Source of the DNA: Ulva prolifera
Lineage: Eukaryota > Chlorophyta > Ulvophyceae > Ulvales > Ulvaceae
NCBI GenBank assembly: GCA_023078555.1
Contig: CM041200.1
Location: 8,765,528 to 8,829,527 of the forward strand
Direction: 5' to 3'
DNA: 64,000 bases
Part shown: positions 33,006-44,037 of the stretch, piece after piece
Layout: each line of letters starts with the position of its first letter
How positions within the stretch are numbered: position 1 is the first letter of the stretch
The notes under the pieces: model-generated
The model's input: only the letters and a program-made list of their open reading frames with translations
Databases searched by the model: none
Told to the model about the DNA's origin: nothing
Position numbers and translations under genes: made by a program

Positions 33006-35608
33006 TCACGCGTGTTTCAACGCTTCGCCGCACACAAAGCCGGCAGCCGCCGCCGTCTGCCGCAGAGAGACACAGCACAGCGCGTCGCGCCAGGCCAGCG
33101 CCAGCACGCACTCCGAGACGATCGCCGGAGACACCGGGACGCCGGCTGCGAGGACACTCTGGAACGCCGTGACCGCGTGCTCCGGCGGGCCGTGCTGTGC
33201 GAGGAAGACGAGCAGGTCGCCGATGTCCCGCCAAAGAGGCGGGCTGGCGCAGGCCGCGGCGGACAGCGCGTGGACCTGCGCCAGTGCCTCCACACAAAGG
33301 CCTGCATAAGAGCTGGAATTGGTCAAGTACTTGGTGGAACGCCGGCCGGGTGACGATGGATGAGTTCATGATGTGACCCATCCTTGTGGGTGGGTACATG
33401 TACACACTTGAGCTCCGAGCTGAGAGCTCTGAGCCAGCCTGCACGGCGTTGCTTGAGCACGCGAGCCAATTCCTAATGGTGGTGTGATGGGGCCACAGGG
33501 GTGCCACTCAAATCAGCCGGCGACGGCGGCAAACCTGGGACGCGGCGGCGACAGGCTGCTGCGATGAGAGCACGTCGGCAGGCGTCGTCGGGCTGGACCC
33601 CGAGGGCCACCATGTGACGCCACAACGCCGCCGCCGCGGGAACGTCCCCGGCGCTGACCGCCGCGGCCATGCATTGCGCGTACACCGTGGCTGTTGCTGG
33701 CTGGAGCAGTTGTGCACAGGCGTCCAGCGCCTCGACTCCGTCAGACGACCGGCCGGCGCGGAAGTGAGCCAGCGCCAGGAAGCCGTATGACACAGCGTCC
33801 GGCTGCAGGTGGCTCACCGACCGGCCTACACTCATACTGCACACACACGCACTGTATGTAGTGAAGCATGCGCGGCTGTCAACATGTGATCGTAGATCCC
33901 GGCCTCTGGATCTGTGCCGTTTCCAGGGTCACAGCAGCGTTCTGACGTCCGCTCTGCAGGTGTTTCCCTTGGTTCAGTTTTGGGAAAGCGCCGTATCGAC
34001 ACCACCTCATGCACGCTGTGCAAGTGCTTCATTTGCGGACAGCTGCGGAGCAGAGACGAGGCCACCGGGACCACACATGTGCATTTGTCTGCGCAGTCAG
34101 TCTGGGTCTGGGGGCTTACTTGGGATCCGAATGATTGGGATCCGGATTCGAACAGGTCCGCGGCTGCGGGGCTGTACATGTATGCATCCAGAACCCTAAC
34201 TCCAGGTATAAGACGATCACAGGCGCATACATACTCGGCATCAGTTCGACACATTCGACACATTAAGACACATTAAGACTGTCACAACAATGTACAGCAA
34301 AGCTGAGTGAATCTGGATGTACTGTAAGTACGTGCTCATTGTCCACCGGACTGCCCAGTGCCACTGCCCAGTGGGCAAGGCACGTAGTGCCATCATTGTG
34401 AGTTTGCAGTTGACCGCCTTCCTGGCAGGACGGATTTACACAGTGGAGTGTCCGCTTCAGCAAGGAGGCTGTGCACTACAGCCACCTTACTGCCGCTCCA
34501 TACACAGCAGATTCAATGAACACGGCAAGTGGGCAATACGGCTGCAGATCCAGTGACTCGATTTGAATTCAGCGCTGCAGAGACCACGAGGCACAGCGCA
34601 CAGAGCAGGGAACATACTCACACGAGCAAGCACGGTGGACATTCACGAATGCTGTGCAGAGCATGGGCGGTGTGGCCTCACCTGCTCATAGCGTACAAGA
34701 ACGCCAGGGCGCGGCCCGGCTGCGGCGGAGTCGCCTCGGCGTACGCCTGCAGCAGCACATTGCAGCACTGCGTCGCCAGCGCATCCCCGGCCAGGCCTGC
34801 AGTTGGGAGATGTTTGAGTTCATGACTCTCCTTCCGGGTGCTTGAATGCCCAGACAATCCCGCTGAGACATCGCCATGAACCGGATCGCAACGGCGTCCG
34901 CTCCCCGCGGGAGCGTCCACATTCCCGAGGTTCCGCACGGTGTGCAGCAGCCCGCAGGCTGCGTCGGTGGCTGCGGCGCCGGCCGGGAGCGGCGCCGGAG
35001 CCTGTGCGACCGCCGCCGCGAGGGCAGTGAAGGGCTCGAGGTGCAGCTGCTGCGCGAGCTCGGCGAGGAGGCAGGCCTCCGCGAGGTGCCAGAGCCCAGC
35101 ACGGCGCAGCGCGCACAGCAGGGGGAGGCACGCCTGGCCATCAAGGTACACGCGCTGCCGAAAGGCCACGGTGTACGCCTGCAACCACGACCTTTGTTTT
35201 TGGCAGCACGCGACTCGAACACTGTTCTCAGGAAGCGCACCGAATCGTGCGAGGAACAGGCTACATCTGGGAGAGGTCAGACTGGGGTCACTACAACTTC
35301 ACTACAACGGTGTGTCACAAGGTGGTCCTTCAAGTTGTAGTGTAAATGCCTGCAATGCTGTGAATCGCATTGACACTGCGAAGCAACACAGGAGCCTACA
35401 AATGCGGGCCTGAGAAGTCAGCAGATTGAAGAAGCAGGAGGCAGCTGAACAAAAAGGTCAGACCGCACCCTGATCACCAGCGGACTGATGCAAACAGAGC
35501 TGAGGGTGGCTGCTCGATCCTCGCTGATTCATGCGATTTCATGCATATGCACGAGTGCGTATGACAGTACTATTCTGCACATAGTGATGCATTCACATAA
35601 AAGAACGC

Positions 35609-35639
<31 letters not shown>

Positions 35640-36607
35640 CGACACACTGCTCCCACATGCCGTGGGAGTGCAGCACTGGGAAGAGCGCCCGATACGTGAT
35701 GATGTCATGCGAGTCCGATGACTTCTCCAGCCAAACATGCATGGCACAAAACACCCGCCACGCCTCGGCCGCGTCGCCTCCGCGGCAGCACGCCCAGAGC
35801 GCCGCGTTGGCGAGCGACAGGTCCACGTCCACGCCGAGGAGGTGGAGGTGCTTGAACACGGCGAGGCCCCGCCGCCACAGCCCCGCCTTGGAATACTTGG
35901 AGATGAGCTTCGTCAGGGTCGGCTTGCTTGGACGGCACAGCGGCGCCACGGACAGCAGCGCCGCCTCGACTGCACTGTCGGTGTTGCAGCCGTCCAGCAC
36001 ACGTTGGAGCCTGCATGAGGAGGCATCCATCGGTCGCTCTGTAGATGGGAGAGCAGCCGCGCATCCCGCGCATGCTGTGCATGCTCTGCATGGCCTGCAT
36101 GCTGTGCATACTGTATTTTGCTGGCATGCACTGCATGACTTGCATGCTCTGCATGACCTGCATGCTGGGCTCTGGGCGGCTAGGCGCTTTGCCGCACACA
36201 CAGGCTGCAGATATCTCATCGATGGAGAAGAGCACATGCCTCCGAAGGTCGGAGAGCCGGTGAGGCTTCGGCTGCTGCGGCACAGCAGGCGCATGCGTGT
36301 GCTGGCGAAGGCGCCGGCGGGCGTCTGCGCCGCCGCCGCCACCACCGCGCGCAGCAGCGCCTCTGTGAAGGGCCTCTGCCGAGCGCACGGACGCCAGCCC
36401 GCCACACGCGGACAGTGTGCGGCTGGAGGCTGCCGCCGCGGCTGCGGCGCCGGCGGGGCTCGGGGGGGTGGGCGCCTCCCCAGGGGGCCCACGGCGGCTG
36501 CCTTTGGAAGCGGCAGCGTTATAACGCTGTGAGTAGTTACGCTCGTCCAGCGGAGCGGGCGGCTCTCGGCCGTGCAGGACGTCGCCCCGAGCATCGATTG
36601 GATGCAT
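33006..36607 (-). CDS. PPR-like protein gene 2, complete five-exon model
   Basis: Exons in reading order: 36607-36198, 36010-35638, 35178-34682, 33836-33535 and 33301-33006 (TGA). They join in phases 2, 0, 2, 1 to give 625 residues. The exon 2 end could be 6 bases shorter without breaking frame. The N-terminus is Ala/Ser/Gly-rich and then reads HRLSDLRRHVLF. Exon 2 has TLTKLISKYSKAGLWRRGLA, NAALWACCRGGDAAEAWRVF and IITYRALFPVLHSHGMW. Exon 3 has ALRRAGLWHLAEACLLAELA and ATPPQPGRALAFLYAMSR. Exon 4 has AVSYGFLALAHFRAGRSSDG and AALWRHMVALGVQPDDACRR. The repeated helix pairs of about 35 residues fit PPR proteins, which usually bind organellar RNA; target and compartment are not evident. Intron 2 starts with GTG followed by 26 C. 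Very similar to the gene at 44.0 kb. Confidence 0.75.
35609..35634. repeat. Homopolymer tract, 26 G, at the 5' splice site of intron 2 of PPR-like gene 2
   Basis: On the sense strand, GTG at the donor runs straight into 26 C. Confidence 0.95.
36065..36170. repeat. Degenerate TGCATG-rich minisatellite in intron 1 of PPR-like gene 2
   Basis: About ten imperfect 10-bp units around CTGCATG(C/A), such as GCATGCTCTGCATGACCTGC. It lies wholly between exons 36198 and 36010 and yields a Met/Gln-rich translation with no meaning. Confidence 0.8.
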
Positions 36608-38530
36608 GTGGACGTCCCGCGACGGACTGGACGTGCTGTATAGAGCGCTACGGGCTGCGGTGGCCGTGGTGCGTGCGGCGGGTCAGGGACATGGGGGACA
36701 CGTAGCAACCCCCTTTAGGACACCCTACATCCAATGAGCGGGTTAGCGAGAGTCGCCGCACGGCAACGCCAGAAGAGGCTTGCATTCCGGCCTGAGAGCC
36801 GACTTGCTCGTGAGTCACTGGGGCAGCTGATATGAAGTACATCTGTCCAATAGGATACATATCCGGCTCGTGAGCACGTATACGGCCCAGTAAATTCAGA
36901 TTTACTTTACTTTACATCTGCTGTGCTGGCATCTGGTATGGATGGCATCTCTCGCCATGTGACGGTGAACCACAACGCTGAGCTTGTCGCTTGTATCTCA
37001 ATTTATGAGATACGTGTGCAAGTGTTGATGTAATGCACACAGGTGTGGTGAGGCTTTTTGCTGTTTTTCAAGCGATGTTCCGCTGTGATGCTGATGTCAG
37101 TGGACTCAAAACCACATGCCAGCGAACTGGCACCCTGCAACATGCATCATGTGAAGCCCAAGCCTGGAGGCAGTGCCTTGCAAGTGTCTGCCAACGAATG
37201 AGTCTCAAGCAACGAACCCCAGTCTAGGGCACAGGGTCATGGAGCCTTCTATGCTGAGCAAAGTACGAGTGGTCATACAATGCGCAGGGCTGAACCCACG
37301 GCAGCACCGGGCCAAGCGCAGGGCTGAATAGTTCAGACAACTTCATCAAATGGTTTTCAGGACGGGGGTGCTCTGCAGGGTGCAGGGCAACGGAGTCAGA
37401 TGGCGGTTGCAGCCGAGTATGACTCATATAGGTCGGACCGATTGCTGGTCCTGCATGTGCTGAGTGCACTATAGTCTTGCACGAGGGCATAATAATGACC
37501 ACAACTTGCAACTGAATCTGTGCCTCTGACATATGCCCTGGCTGATCTCTGCAACGAGGCCTGGCACGCTTGACAGGGCATAGGCGGACCTTGGAGCGTT
37601 GATCATAGCGCCACAACGATACAGACACTGTGACAGGTCACATTGCGGTATATCTCTTGATGTGATTTGCTCTCGTGGTGTGCACAGGCCAGCGTGCGTT
37701 GCCACTCGAGCACGACAATATCTACGTGCTCCCGCAGGCTCTGCGAGCCATCTTCTGAAAGGGTGCTGCTCCCACAGTGGCTAGCCGATACAGCAATCTT
37801 CAGATAGAGCGATTCGGCTATGCAAATAACCATGCTTGCGTCTGTGTAGCAGACCATACATAGATGACTGTCGATGCGAGCTCGAGCCTGGCGTAGAGAC
37901 GACGTCGACCTGGACACTTGACAGAAACACTATCCACAGAATCAAATCTGCATGAAGGAACATGTGAAATGACAGCAGCACTTTCGCATCAGCTGCAATG
38001 TCGTGCCAATTGCGGCCCAAGAGGCCAGCTCAGCTGCCAGCTGCTGAGGGACCTTCGGTTCAAGAACGGTAGAGCTGACAGCTACTATCCGGGCAGCGAA
38101 AGGTATCAATATCGGACTACTAGTCTGGAGTCCAGAATCGGTTATCCTGCATTGCAGGAGTATGCAGCCTGCGAACCGCAGAAAGACGCTGCACTTCTTG
38201 CAACACAACCATGGTCAACCTTTACGACCGGTACCAACATATACACAGTTGGCGATGTTTTACAAACGCAAGCCGACATCGGTGCAGACATGTAAATATA
38301 TGTACCGACCATTCCCAAGGCATCGAAAGTGCCTCGTCAAGACATGCAACAGACGCCCACGTCATGGTCGATGATCATGGCACCGTGACATGCATAGGCG
38401 CCGCTCGTTCACACGCTCTAACCTGGGCTGAGAAGCGAGAGGTTCACCACCGACAGAAGACTGTGTCTACATCAAGTGCAGCAACACCCACACAGTCCAT
38501 ACAAGCAAGGACGTTCATGTGAACGGGTGC
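36608..38530. other. No recognisable gene
   Basis: Contains dispersed repeat C copy 2 and otherwise only short frames. Nothing else seen. Confidence 0.4.
36846..36912. repeat. Dispersed repeat C, copy 2, with possible 8-bp TSD
   Basis: Reverse complement of the repeat at 30932-30983, ending in TTTACTTTAC units. The direct repeat TACATCTG lies at 36838-36845 and 36913-36920. Confidence 0.65.
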
Positions 38531-38556
38531 GTGCTCACTGGGTTATTGTCAGGCTG

Positions 38557-38691
38557 CGACGCGATCCTGCCGGACTGAGTTGTGAGTGCGGTTGTAGTGT
38601 TCGTGTGTGTGTGAGTGTATGTTGCAGTTGATTCGGATGAGATTCGGTTTCAGTGTTTGTTTTCTCCCCTTCACTCTTTTGTAAGCATGGA
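38557..38691 (+). mobile_element. Family B LINE tail, copy 6, with 26-bp TSD
   Basis: Runs from CGACGCGATCCTGCCGGACT through the family core to TTCACTCTTTTGTAA plus seven bases. Perfect 26-bp direct repeats lie at 38531-38556 and 38692-38717. Confidence 0.92.
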
Positions 38692-38843
38692 GTGCTCACT
38701 GGGTTATTGTCAGGCTGTGGTGGGGCGCTGTGTGTGGGTGCTTGCTGTGACTGTCGCTGTGTTAGGGCGGATTCCGAGTCGACGTTGATGCCACCCTTCT
38801 GACGTGCGTACATTGGGCTGTTCGTGTGCTTCTTCGTTGCCCT

Positions 38844-38880
38844 CGCGGTGCTACCGGCCACTCCAGCTTTGGCCTTGTAA
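38844..38880 (+). repeat. Family A LINE-tail fragment
   Basis: Reads CGCGGTGCTACCGGCCACTC then CAGCTTTGGCCTTGTAA. Diverged; no clear TSD (only GATGCCA on both sides). Confidence 0.5.
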
Positions 38881-38946
38881 AACACGGATGCCAGGACGTT
38901 CATGCGCACAGATTTTGTGCGTGCCACACGGTGTTTGTGTATTTTT

Positions 38947-39010
38947 TTACACAAGAGTGAACGGAAGAAAACAAACACTGAAACCGAATCTCATCCGAAT
39001 CAACAGCAGC
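38947..39010 (-). mobile_element. Family B LINE tail, copy 7, with about 9-bp TSD
   Basis: Plus strand reads GAGTGAACGGAAGAAAACAA then ACACTGAAACCGAATCTCAT. TTTGTGTAT occurs on both sides (38934-38942 and 39027-39035), the second copy 17 bp beyond the recognisable element. Confidence 0.7.
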
Positions 39011-39035
39011 ACGGTGCACCGCGATCTTTGTGTAT

Positions 39036-39395
39036 ACATATCTCTTGAGATAGCTCTTGTGACGCACCTAAGGTTCGTGGTGTGACACATATCTGCAAAT
39101 TCGACGGGCTTTAGGCCTGGCAAGGGTGTGCGCGGGTAGTTGGGTACTCGTCGCTACGGCCATGCATATCGTGCAGCACGCTGACTAGACAGCCCGCACT
39201 TCGACAGCCTCCTGGTGCGCGAGACCCTCTGGCAAGATGTAGCCCCACATCGGCAGTCGATTTCCGGATCCAGGGCACAGTGGACAGACGTCTCCAAGTA
39301 ACCATATCCTGTGAGTTCATGCTCAGGCAGTGTATAGAGTCTACGTATATAGAGATAGCGCAGATTCGGGCTCTTGCATCATCGTGATGCGAGGG
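39036..39395. other. No recognisable gene
   Basis: Short frames only. Confidence 0.4.
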
Positions 39396-39411
39396 ATTTT
39401 CTCGCACCACA

Positions 39412-39466
39412 TGAGATTCGGTTTTGGTGTTTTTCTTCTTTCGTTCACTCTGCTGTAGACATACGT
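39412..39466 (+). mobile_element. Diverged family B LINE tail, copy 8, with 16-bp TSD
   Basis: Contains GAGATTCGGTTTTGGTG and TCGTTCACTCTGCTGTAG, more diverged than other copies. The perfect 16-bp direct repeat ATTTTCTCGCACCACA lies at 39396-39411 and 39467-39482. Confidence 0.85.
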
Positions 39467-39482
39467 ATTTTCTCGCACCACA

Positions 39483-40049
39483 ATCCACTGGGTTGAACCC
39501 AGATGCAGCGTCTACACGCTCGCCCACGTACGCCTTACGCCAAGCAGGACAACTGCTTGATGCGAAATACCTGTGCTCTGTGTGCTCATGAATGTTCTCT
39601 CCTGCATCACGTAGGCCGAGGAGATCGCGTACCAGATGGTCCTCGGCGCTGGGAAGCTTCGAAGTGGCACAAATTGACCAGCGCCAGTACTGCTGCACTG
39701 CAGGTACTCCAGGTGTCGCACCGCAAGTACCTGCAACCCACAGTAGAGGATGAATGACATGTATGTTGAAAGCCACGCGCGCACGGCAGCGTCGTGCTCA
39801 GGTCGACCTTCTGCGAGCACGACCATCGGGATCCGCGCACGGCAGCGTCGTGCTCGCAGGAGGTCTGCAACAGTGCTATCTCACAACAGATTTTTACAAA
39901 AGAGTGCTGGTCCACGTATGCTGCAGATGGATGCTGCAGATGCAGGCTGCTCACGAAATTCTGCTCGACAAGAACCATATAAATGCGGGCAGATTATCGC
40001 AAACAAGTCTACAGCATCGCGATGAACGATCTGCATGCCCAGCTAGGAA
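39483..40049. other. No recognisable gene; small local duplication
   Basis: GCGCACGGCAGCGTCGTGCTC occurs twice about 58 bp apart near 39780 and 39836, with an inverted GAGCACGAC between. No gene seen. Confidence 0.4.
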
Positions 40050-40545
40050 TCATCTGTGCGGGGAGCCTGCAGAAGCGCACACACTGGCGCCGGGCAATGT
40101 CGCAGCCACCGCGACTGAGCGCCTGCAGCTGCAATCTTGCAGCATGCGAAGCAGAGTGTCTCCTATTATGAAGCTGTTGGATGCGCACATGGGCATTTCT
40201 GCAGCCTGCACCCCGGCAGGGTCAAGCACTCGCTCCCTTCGCCAATTGCAAGGTCGGACTCGGAGGCGTCCAGAGTTCCGGAGGATTCCCCGTTACGAAT
40301 CCTCGAGTGCGCGTTTCGTTGATTCGAGAGATTCGGGCCGGCGCGGAGCAGACGCCTGGCCATATGCATGGATCCATGGATCATGCGGCGCAGACACCGT
40401 ATGGGCCATACATCATCTGAGGTACTATAGGAATTCACAGCTTGGATGACATGCATGGAGACGTGGCAAAATCTGAGACTCAAAATATCAGATATTCATC
40501 GATATCTCAGTATGTCAGAGATACCATCACAAAAGCATCAAACAG
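40050..40545. repeat. Dispersed repeat R, copy 1 (uninterrupted)
   Basis: About 500 bp alignable by eye with 41573-42550. Shared landmarks include CACACTGGCGC, GTTCCGGAGGATTCCC and GAGACGTGGCA. Identity is clearly below that of the recent elements, so R is older. Coding content is unclear; both copies keep similar short frames only because the DNA is similar. Confidence 0.65.
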
Positions 40546-40732
40546 CGTCAACACATACATACATTAATAACGGTGGCCAGATTGTCGTGCCTCAGGTATA
40601 CTTTGTACACAACACCGCTGCCCTCGATGTCCCTGCATGCTTGTCATGTAGAATGGTCATCGCGGTCACCCTGCTCATCTACTAGTAGTACCTCACAGGT
40701 GTGCTTCACAGAACGCGCAACATTGTATATTA

Positions 40733-40791
40733 TATTGAATTTGATTCGGATGAGATTCGGTTTCAGTGATTGTTTTCTCCCGTTCACTCTT
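40733..40791 (+). mobile_element. Family B LINE tail, copy 9, with 10-bp TSD
   Basis: Core GATTCGGATGAGATTCGG, ending CCCGTTCACTCTT. Direct repeat TTGTATATTA at 40723-40732 and 40792-40801. The target is AT-rich. Confidence 0.85.
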
Positions 40792-40801
40792 TTGTATATT
40801 A

Positions 40802-41572
40802 GATAATGTATTATGTATATATGATTGTATATATATTATATAATGTATTATACATTAACGGTAACCAGTTACTAACCACTGAGGCAGCCGCAATGGCAGC
40901 AGCATACACAAGAAAAGAACGAAAGCTGGCCACACAAAAGCCTCCGGCCCCTGCCCCCAGCGCCGCCTCAGCTGCGGGCCTGGCATGGAGGCTGTCGGTG
41001 GTGCATCTGCATACTGATGATGCATATGCCCATGATCCGGCGGCTGGCGGCGGTGGTACGGTGGCCGGTTGCTGGACATTGTTGCGCACACGGGCCCGGG
41101 CAGATTTGTGCCTGCCATACTACTACATAGGCGTGTGCATGATCATGATCAGTACCTGGCCAGAATGCTGTGCATACTATAGTATTCATCGCATGCACGC
41201 CGATCGCGCCGCATGCGCGTGTGAACTGTTGATATCAGATTATGATATCAGCACAGAGTGGCTTCCGTTCCGCATGCAGACACGACTGAGGGCGGCGCAA
41301 TCACGGTCCTGTCCACCACCGACGCCAACTGGGTGGGCATGAAGCCGGGGGGGGGGGGGGGGGGGTGGGGGCAAGTGCTGACTCAGATGGGAGGGTCACA
41401 TCGCCCGGCGGGTCACATTGCCCGGGCCGTCAAGCCGGAGGTCGGCACAGACCTCCTCTTTTACTTCATGGCCCCGGCGTCGAGGTTGGCGAGAGGGTCC
41501 ACGTCGCCGATGAGCTGCTACCATGCATATGCCCAGTGGGGCCGATCTGCATGCTCAATTGCTCAACTTAAG
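40802..41572. other. No convincing gene
   Basis: Begins AT-rich (ATTATGTATATATG-like), then a 178-codon plus frame (40806-41342) with no motif, followed by a 19-G homopolymer at 41347-41365. Confidence 0.35.
41347..41365. repeat. Homopolymer tract, 19 G
   Basis: Uninterrupted run of 19 G, then TGGGG. Confidence 0.95.
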
Positions 41573-41894
41573 TGGGAATCAGCGATGCGGCGAGCCTGTA
41601 GAAGCGTACACACTGGCGCGGGGCAACGTCACAGCCACCGCGAGTGAATGTCAGAAATCCTGCAGCATGCCAAGGACGACAAATGCAAGTAGGAAGCTGT
41701 TAATTATAAGGGCGCACCTGGCCATTTCTGTAGCCGGCACACCAGCAAGGTCAGACACCCGATTTCTTTGCCAACGTTGGAGGCGTCACGGGTTCCGGAG
41801 GATTCCCATATATATGCATGCTCGAGTGCATGTGTCGTTGATCCGGTTCGGCGCGGGGCAGACGCCTGGATCACGTGGTGTAGACCATATAAAT

Positions 41895-42347
41895 CAGAGG
41901 TGCATTAGTACGTTTCGTGGTAAAGTACGTTAACCAAAACTACGCGTATGGTACGTTGGCTCCAATCTTGGGGGGTTGAAAAGTACCCTGTATAGGCTAC
42001 ATCACTGGCTTGGCGCCTTGGGTGACTCATCGGATGGCCAGACTTGCAATTGGTAGTGCCACGGTCACTGTCATCTATGCCCAGGCACACTATTGCTGAG
42101 AATAGTACAATATACTAACAGTCAATTAGTTTATCAGGTTACTCAGGTTCATAATGCAATGCAAGGGATGTTAAAACCTCCTTTGGCCTTGTGGCTAGAG
42201 GTGCACCACGGTGCAGAGCTCTAGGCTCTCTCAAAACGCGTGAAGTCCTAAACGTACGCGCGTACTATACGCTGATGAAGTACGTTGAATAAAATACGCG
42301 TATTAAACGTACCGAAATCAAAAGATACGCGTATTCATGCAACTCTG
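41895..42347. mobile_element. hAT-type MITE with 8-bp TSD
   Basis: A 453-bp element starting CAGAGGTGCATTAGTACG and ending in the imperfect inverse (reverse complement CAGAGTTGCATGAATACG). Flanked by the perfect 8-bp direct repeat ATATAAAT at 41887-41894 and 42348-42355. CAGRG-type ends with an 8-bp TSD are the hAT hallmark. Sub-terminal TACGCGTA-like words recur at both ends. No transposase frame, so non-autonomous. Confidence 0.88.
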
Positions 42348-42459
42348 ATATAAATCATACGGTATCAGAGGAGTTCTGGGGATCCAAGACTACACAGCTA
42401 TGCACAGAGACGTGGCAGTATCCGGGACTCAAGGTATCGGTATCTCAGAATTTTAGAGA

Positions 42460-42482
42460 TACTTCCGTTCACTCTTTTGTAA
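42460..42482 (+). mobile_element. Very short family B LINE tail, copy 10
   Basis: Only the last 20 or so bases of family B (CCGTTCACTCTTTTGTAAC). GAGATAC occurs on both sides within repeat R and may be the TSD, but R is itself rich in that word. Confidence 0.5.
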
Positions 42483-42549
42483 CAAGTATCTCGGAGATAC
42501 CACTGGTATGGCCTCATAAGAGCATGAATCCGCGTCAAGAAACACAGAA

Positions 42550-42892
42550 CATAGATTTGTCGCCGGCGGCCTCGTACGTGGCCGCTGCGGCACGGGAGAC
42601 GGGGGCGACGGCGGAGCGGGCGGAGAGCAGGAAGCGGGACCGCCCCCGGCGGAATGTGCCTGATCATGCCGCGTTTCGGTGTGTTCCGTTCGCCGTCGAA
42701 TCGTGCGGCTTCATGGGCAAGGCTGACGTGAGGTTCATCGGCCAGTCGGGGGATGTGGCTGCTGCTAGAGGGCGCATCTCCAAAGGCGCGTTTGTCCAGT
42801 GGGCGCTGCGGGTGCTGTCGGTGTCATTGCAGCGGGGCAATGCAGACATGTGCCGGAAGTCTTGGCTCCGGAGTGAGCATGCTGCGCGTTAG
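42550..42892 (+). pseudogene. C-terminal domain fragment of the family A LINE polyprotein
   Basis: Frame ending at TAG 42892. It aligns in order with the fragment at 13077-13769: DLSPAASYVAAAARETGA against HPLASSNVSAAALRDGA, ESRKRDR against DRRKREK, VPFAVESCG against VPLTHETYG, and LSVSLQRGN against LSTTLCRAV. The upstream reverse-transcriptase region is absent, as expected of a truncated insertion. The adjoining ATG at 42524 lies in repeat R and is probably fortuitous. Confidence 0.55.
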
Positions 42893-43261
42893 GGCTGCAA
42901 CACGTGAGTGCGCTGCAGCTGCAAGCCCCTCGTGAGCGGCCCTGCGTTGTGGCTGGGTGTGGGAGCTGGCGGCCCTCGGCGTGGCCACAGGCAGATTATT
43001 TTTGTGTGCCCAGCGGCAGTTGCCACCGGGCGTCGGTGTGTGCGATAGAGTCGGGCTACATGCGTGCACGTGCCACGTGAGCGATTGGATTTGCCATGTC
43101 GGGGGTTGGGCGGGAGTGATGCCATGCGATGGGGTGGGGTGCCAGGGTACAGCACTATGTGGAGTGGTGGCAGCTGCTGGTGTGCTACAATCACTGTCTG
43201 TGTCACATGCATGCACGTGTATTGTGCGGTGCCACCTGCCTTAACGACTTTGTCCTTGCAA
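42550..43261 (+). mobile_element. 5'-truncated LINE, family A, second long copy
   Basis: Starts within the same C-terminal domain as the 13-kb copy, then a G/T-rich 3' stretch, then GCGGTGCCACCTGCCTTAAC and GACTTTGTCCTTGCAACA. The 5' edge is set by where repeat R stops matching. AACACAG flanks both sides (about 42541 and 43258), a weak TSD. Confidence 0.65.
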
Positions 43262-43850
43262 CACAGGCGCCTGGCTGGCGCACGCCCATGGCCATTTTCT
43301 TCTTTCATTTACACATCATGGATGTCCCTGTTCATACTTTCCGCTGTATCTGCGATGCTGCCTGTCTCGGCAACTTATGTCGAAACGCTTACATCAAACA
43401 CAATGTTCAAGAGCGACAATGCTGCAGATCACTGGATATGCTCTCAAAATTGGATGTGGTCCCATCCATTTGGACTGACAGTCCACAGTGTTAGCGAATA
43501 CTGCCAGCGGACCTGGTGCTGTCCCACTGGCACTGGTACCAGACGGGCCATGCTCATGTCAACGCATAAGCACCCCTCAATCTACTACGTTGCTACCCTT
43601 TGCTACCCTTGTCTCTGAATGCCATCTTCGAAAGCAGACAGTGCGCTGGGACACGACAGGGCGTTCTGCGGAGGCGCCGCTGATTGCAAGACATGCATCA
43701 AGGGGGGCGTACACATCCTGAGGACACTGGTAGCCATGCGGTCCTGTGCTCAACTCCTCAAAACTGAGGGGGGAGAACGGGGCTACACCTGCACAGGTGG
43801 GAGGGGAGACTCGAAGACCTCCAAACAACAGCAACATGCCTTATTCTTGC
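43262..43850. other. No convincing gene
   Basis: Two overlapping plus frames; one reads YVETLTSNTMFKSDNAADHW. No motif recognised. Confidence 0.35.
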
Positions 43851-44037
43851 GAGCCGTGCTGCGCTGCGCGGGCGCGGGGGCACTCACGCCACTTCATTGT
43901 GAGCCGTGCTGCGCTGCGCGGGCGCGGGGGCACTCACGCCACTTCATTGCAAGCCGTGCTGCGGTGCGCGGCCGCGGGGGCACTCACGCCACTTCATTGC
44001 AAGCCGTGCTGCGATGCGCGACCGCGGGGGCACTCAT
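43851..44037. repeat. 50-bp GC-rich minisatellite, about 3.7 units
   Basis: Units start at 43851, 43901, 43951 and 44001, each with CCGTGCTGCG and GCACTCACGCCACTTCATTG. The last partial unit runs into the stop codon (44034-44036) of PPR-like gene 3. On the minus strand the full units contain a donor-like GTGAGT. Confidence 0.93.

Larger units (their letters stand above)
41573..42550. repeat. Dispersed repeat R, copy 2, carrying later insertions
   Basis: Matches 40050-40545 but is split by a hAT-type MITE (41895-42347) and a short family B tail (about 42460-42482). It appears to end where a family A LINE was inserted near 42550. The nesting gives a relative order: R first, then the others. 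Confidence 0.6.

Noticed and set aside
34678-35240. Alternative minus-strand frame of 184 codons overlapping exon 3 of PPR-like gene 2
   Set aside because: The other frame is conserved in gene 3 and joins neighbouring exons in phase; this one is its shadow.
43851-44037. CRISPR-like array of regularly spaced repeats
   Set aside because: Units are contiguous 50-bp tandem repeats without unique spacers, and the context is eukaryotic.
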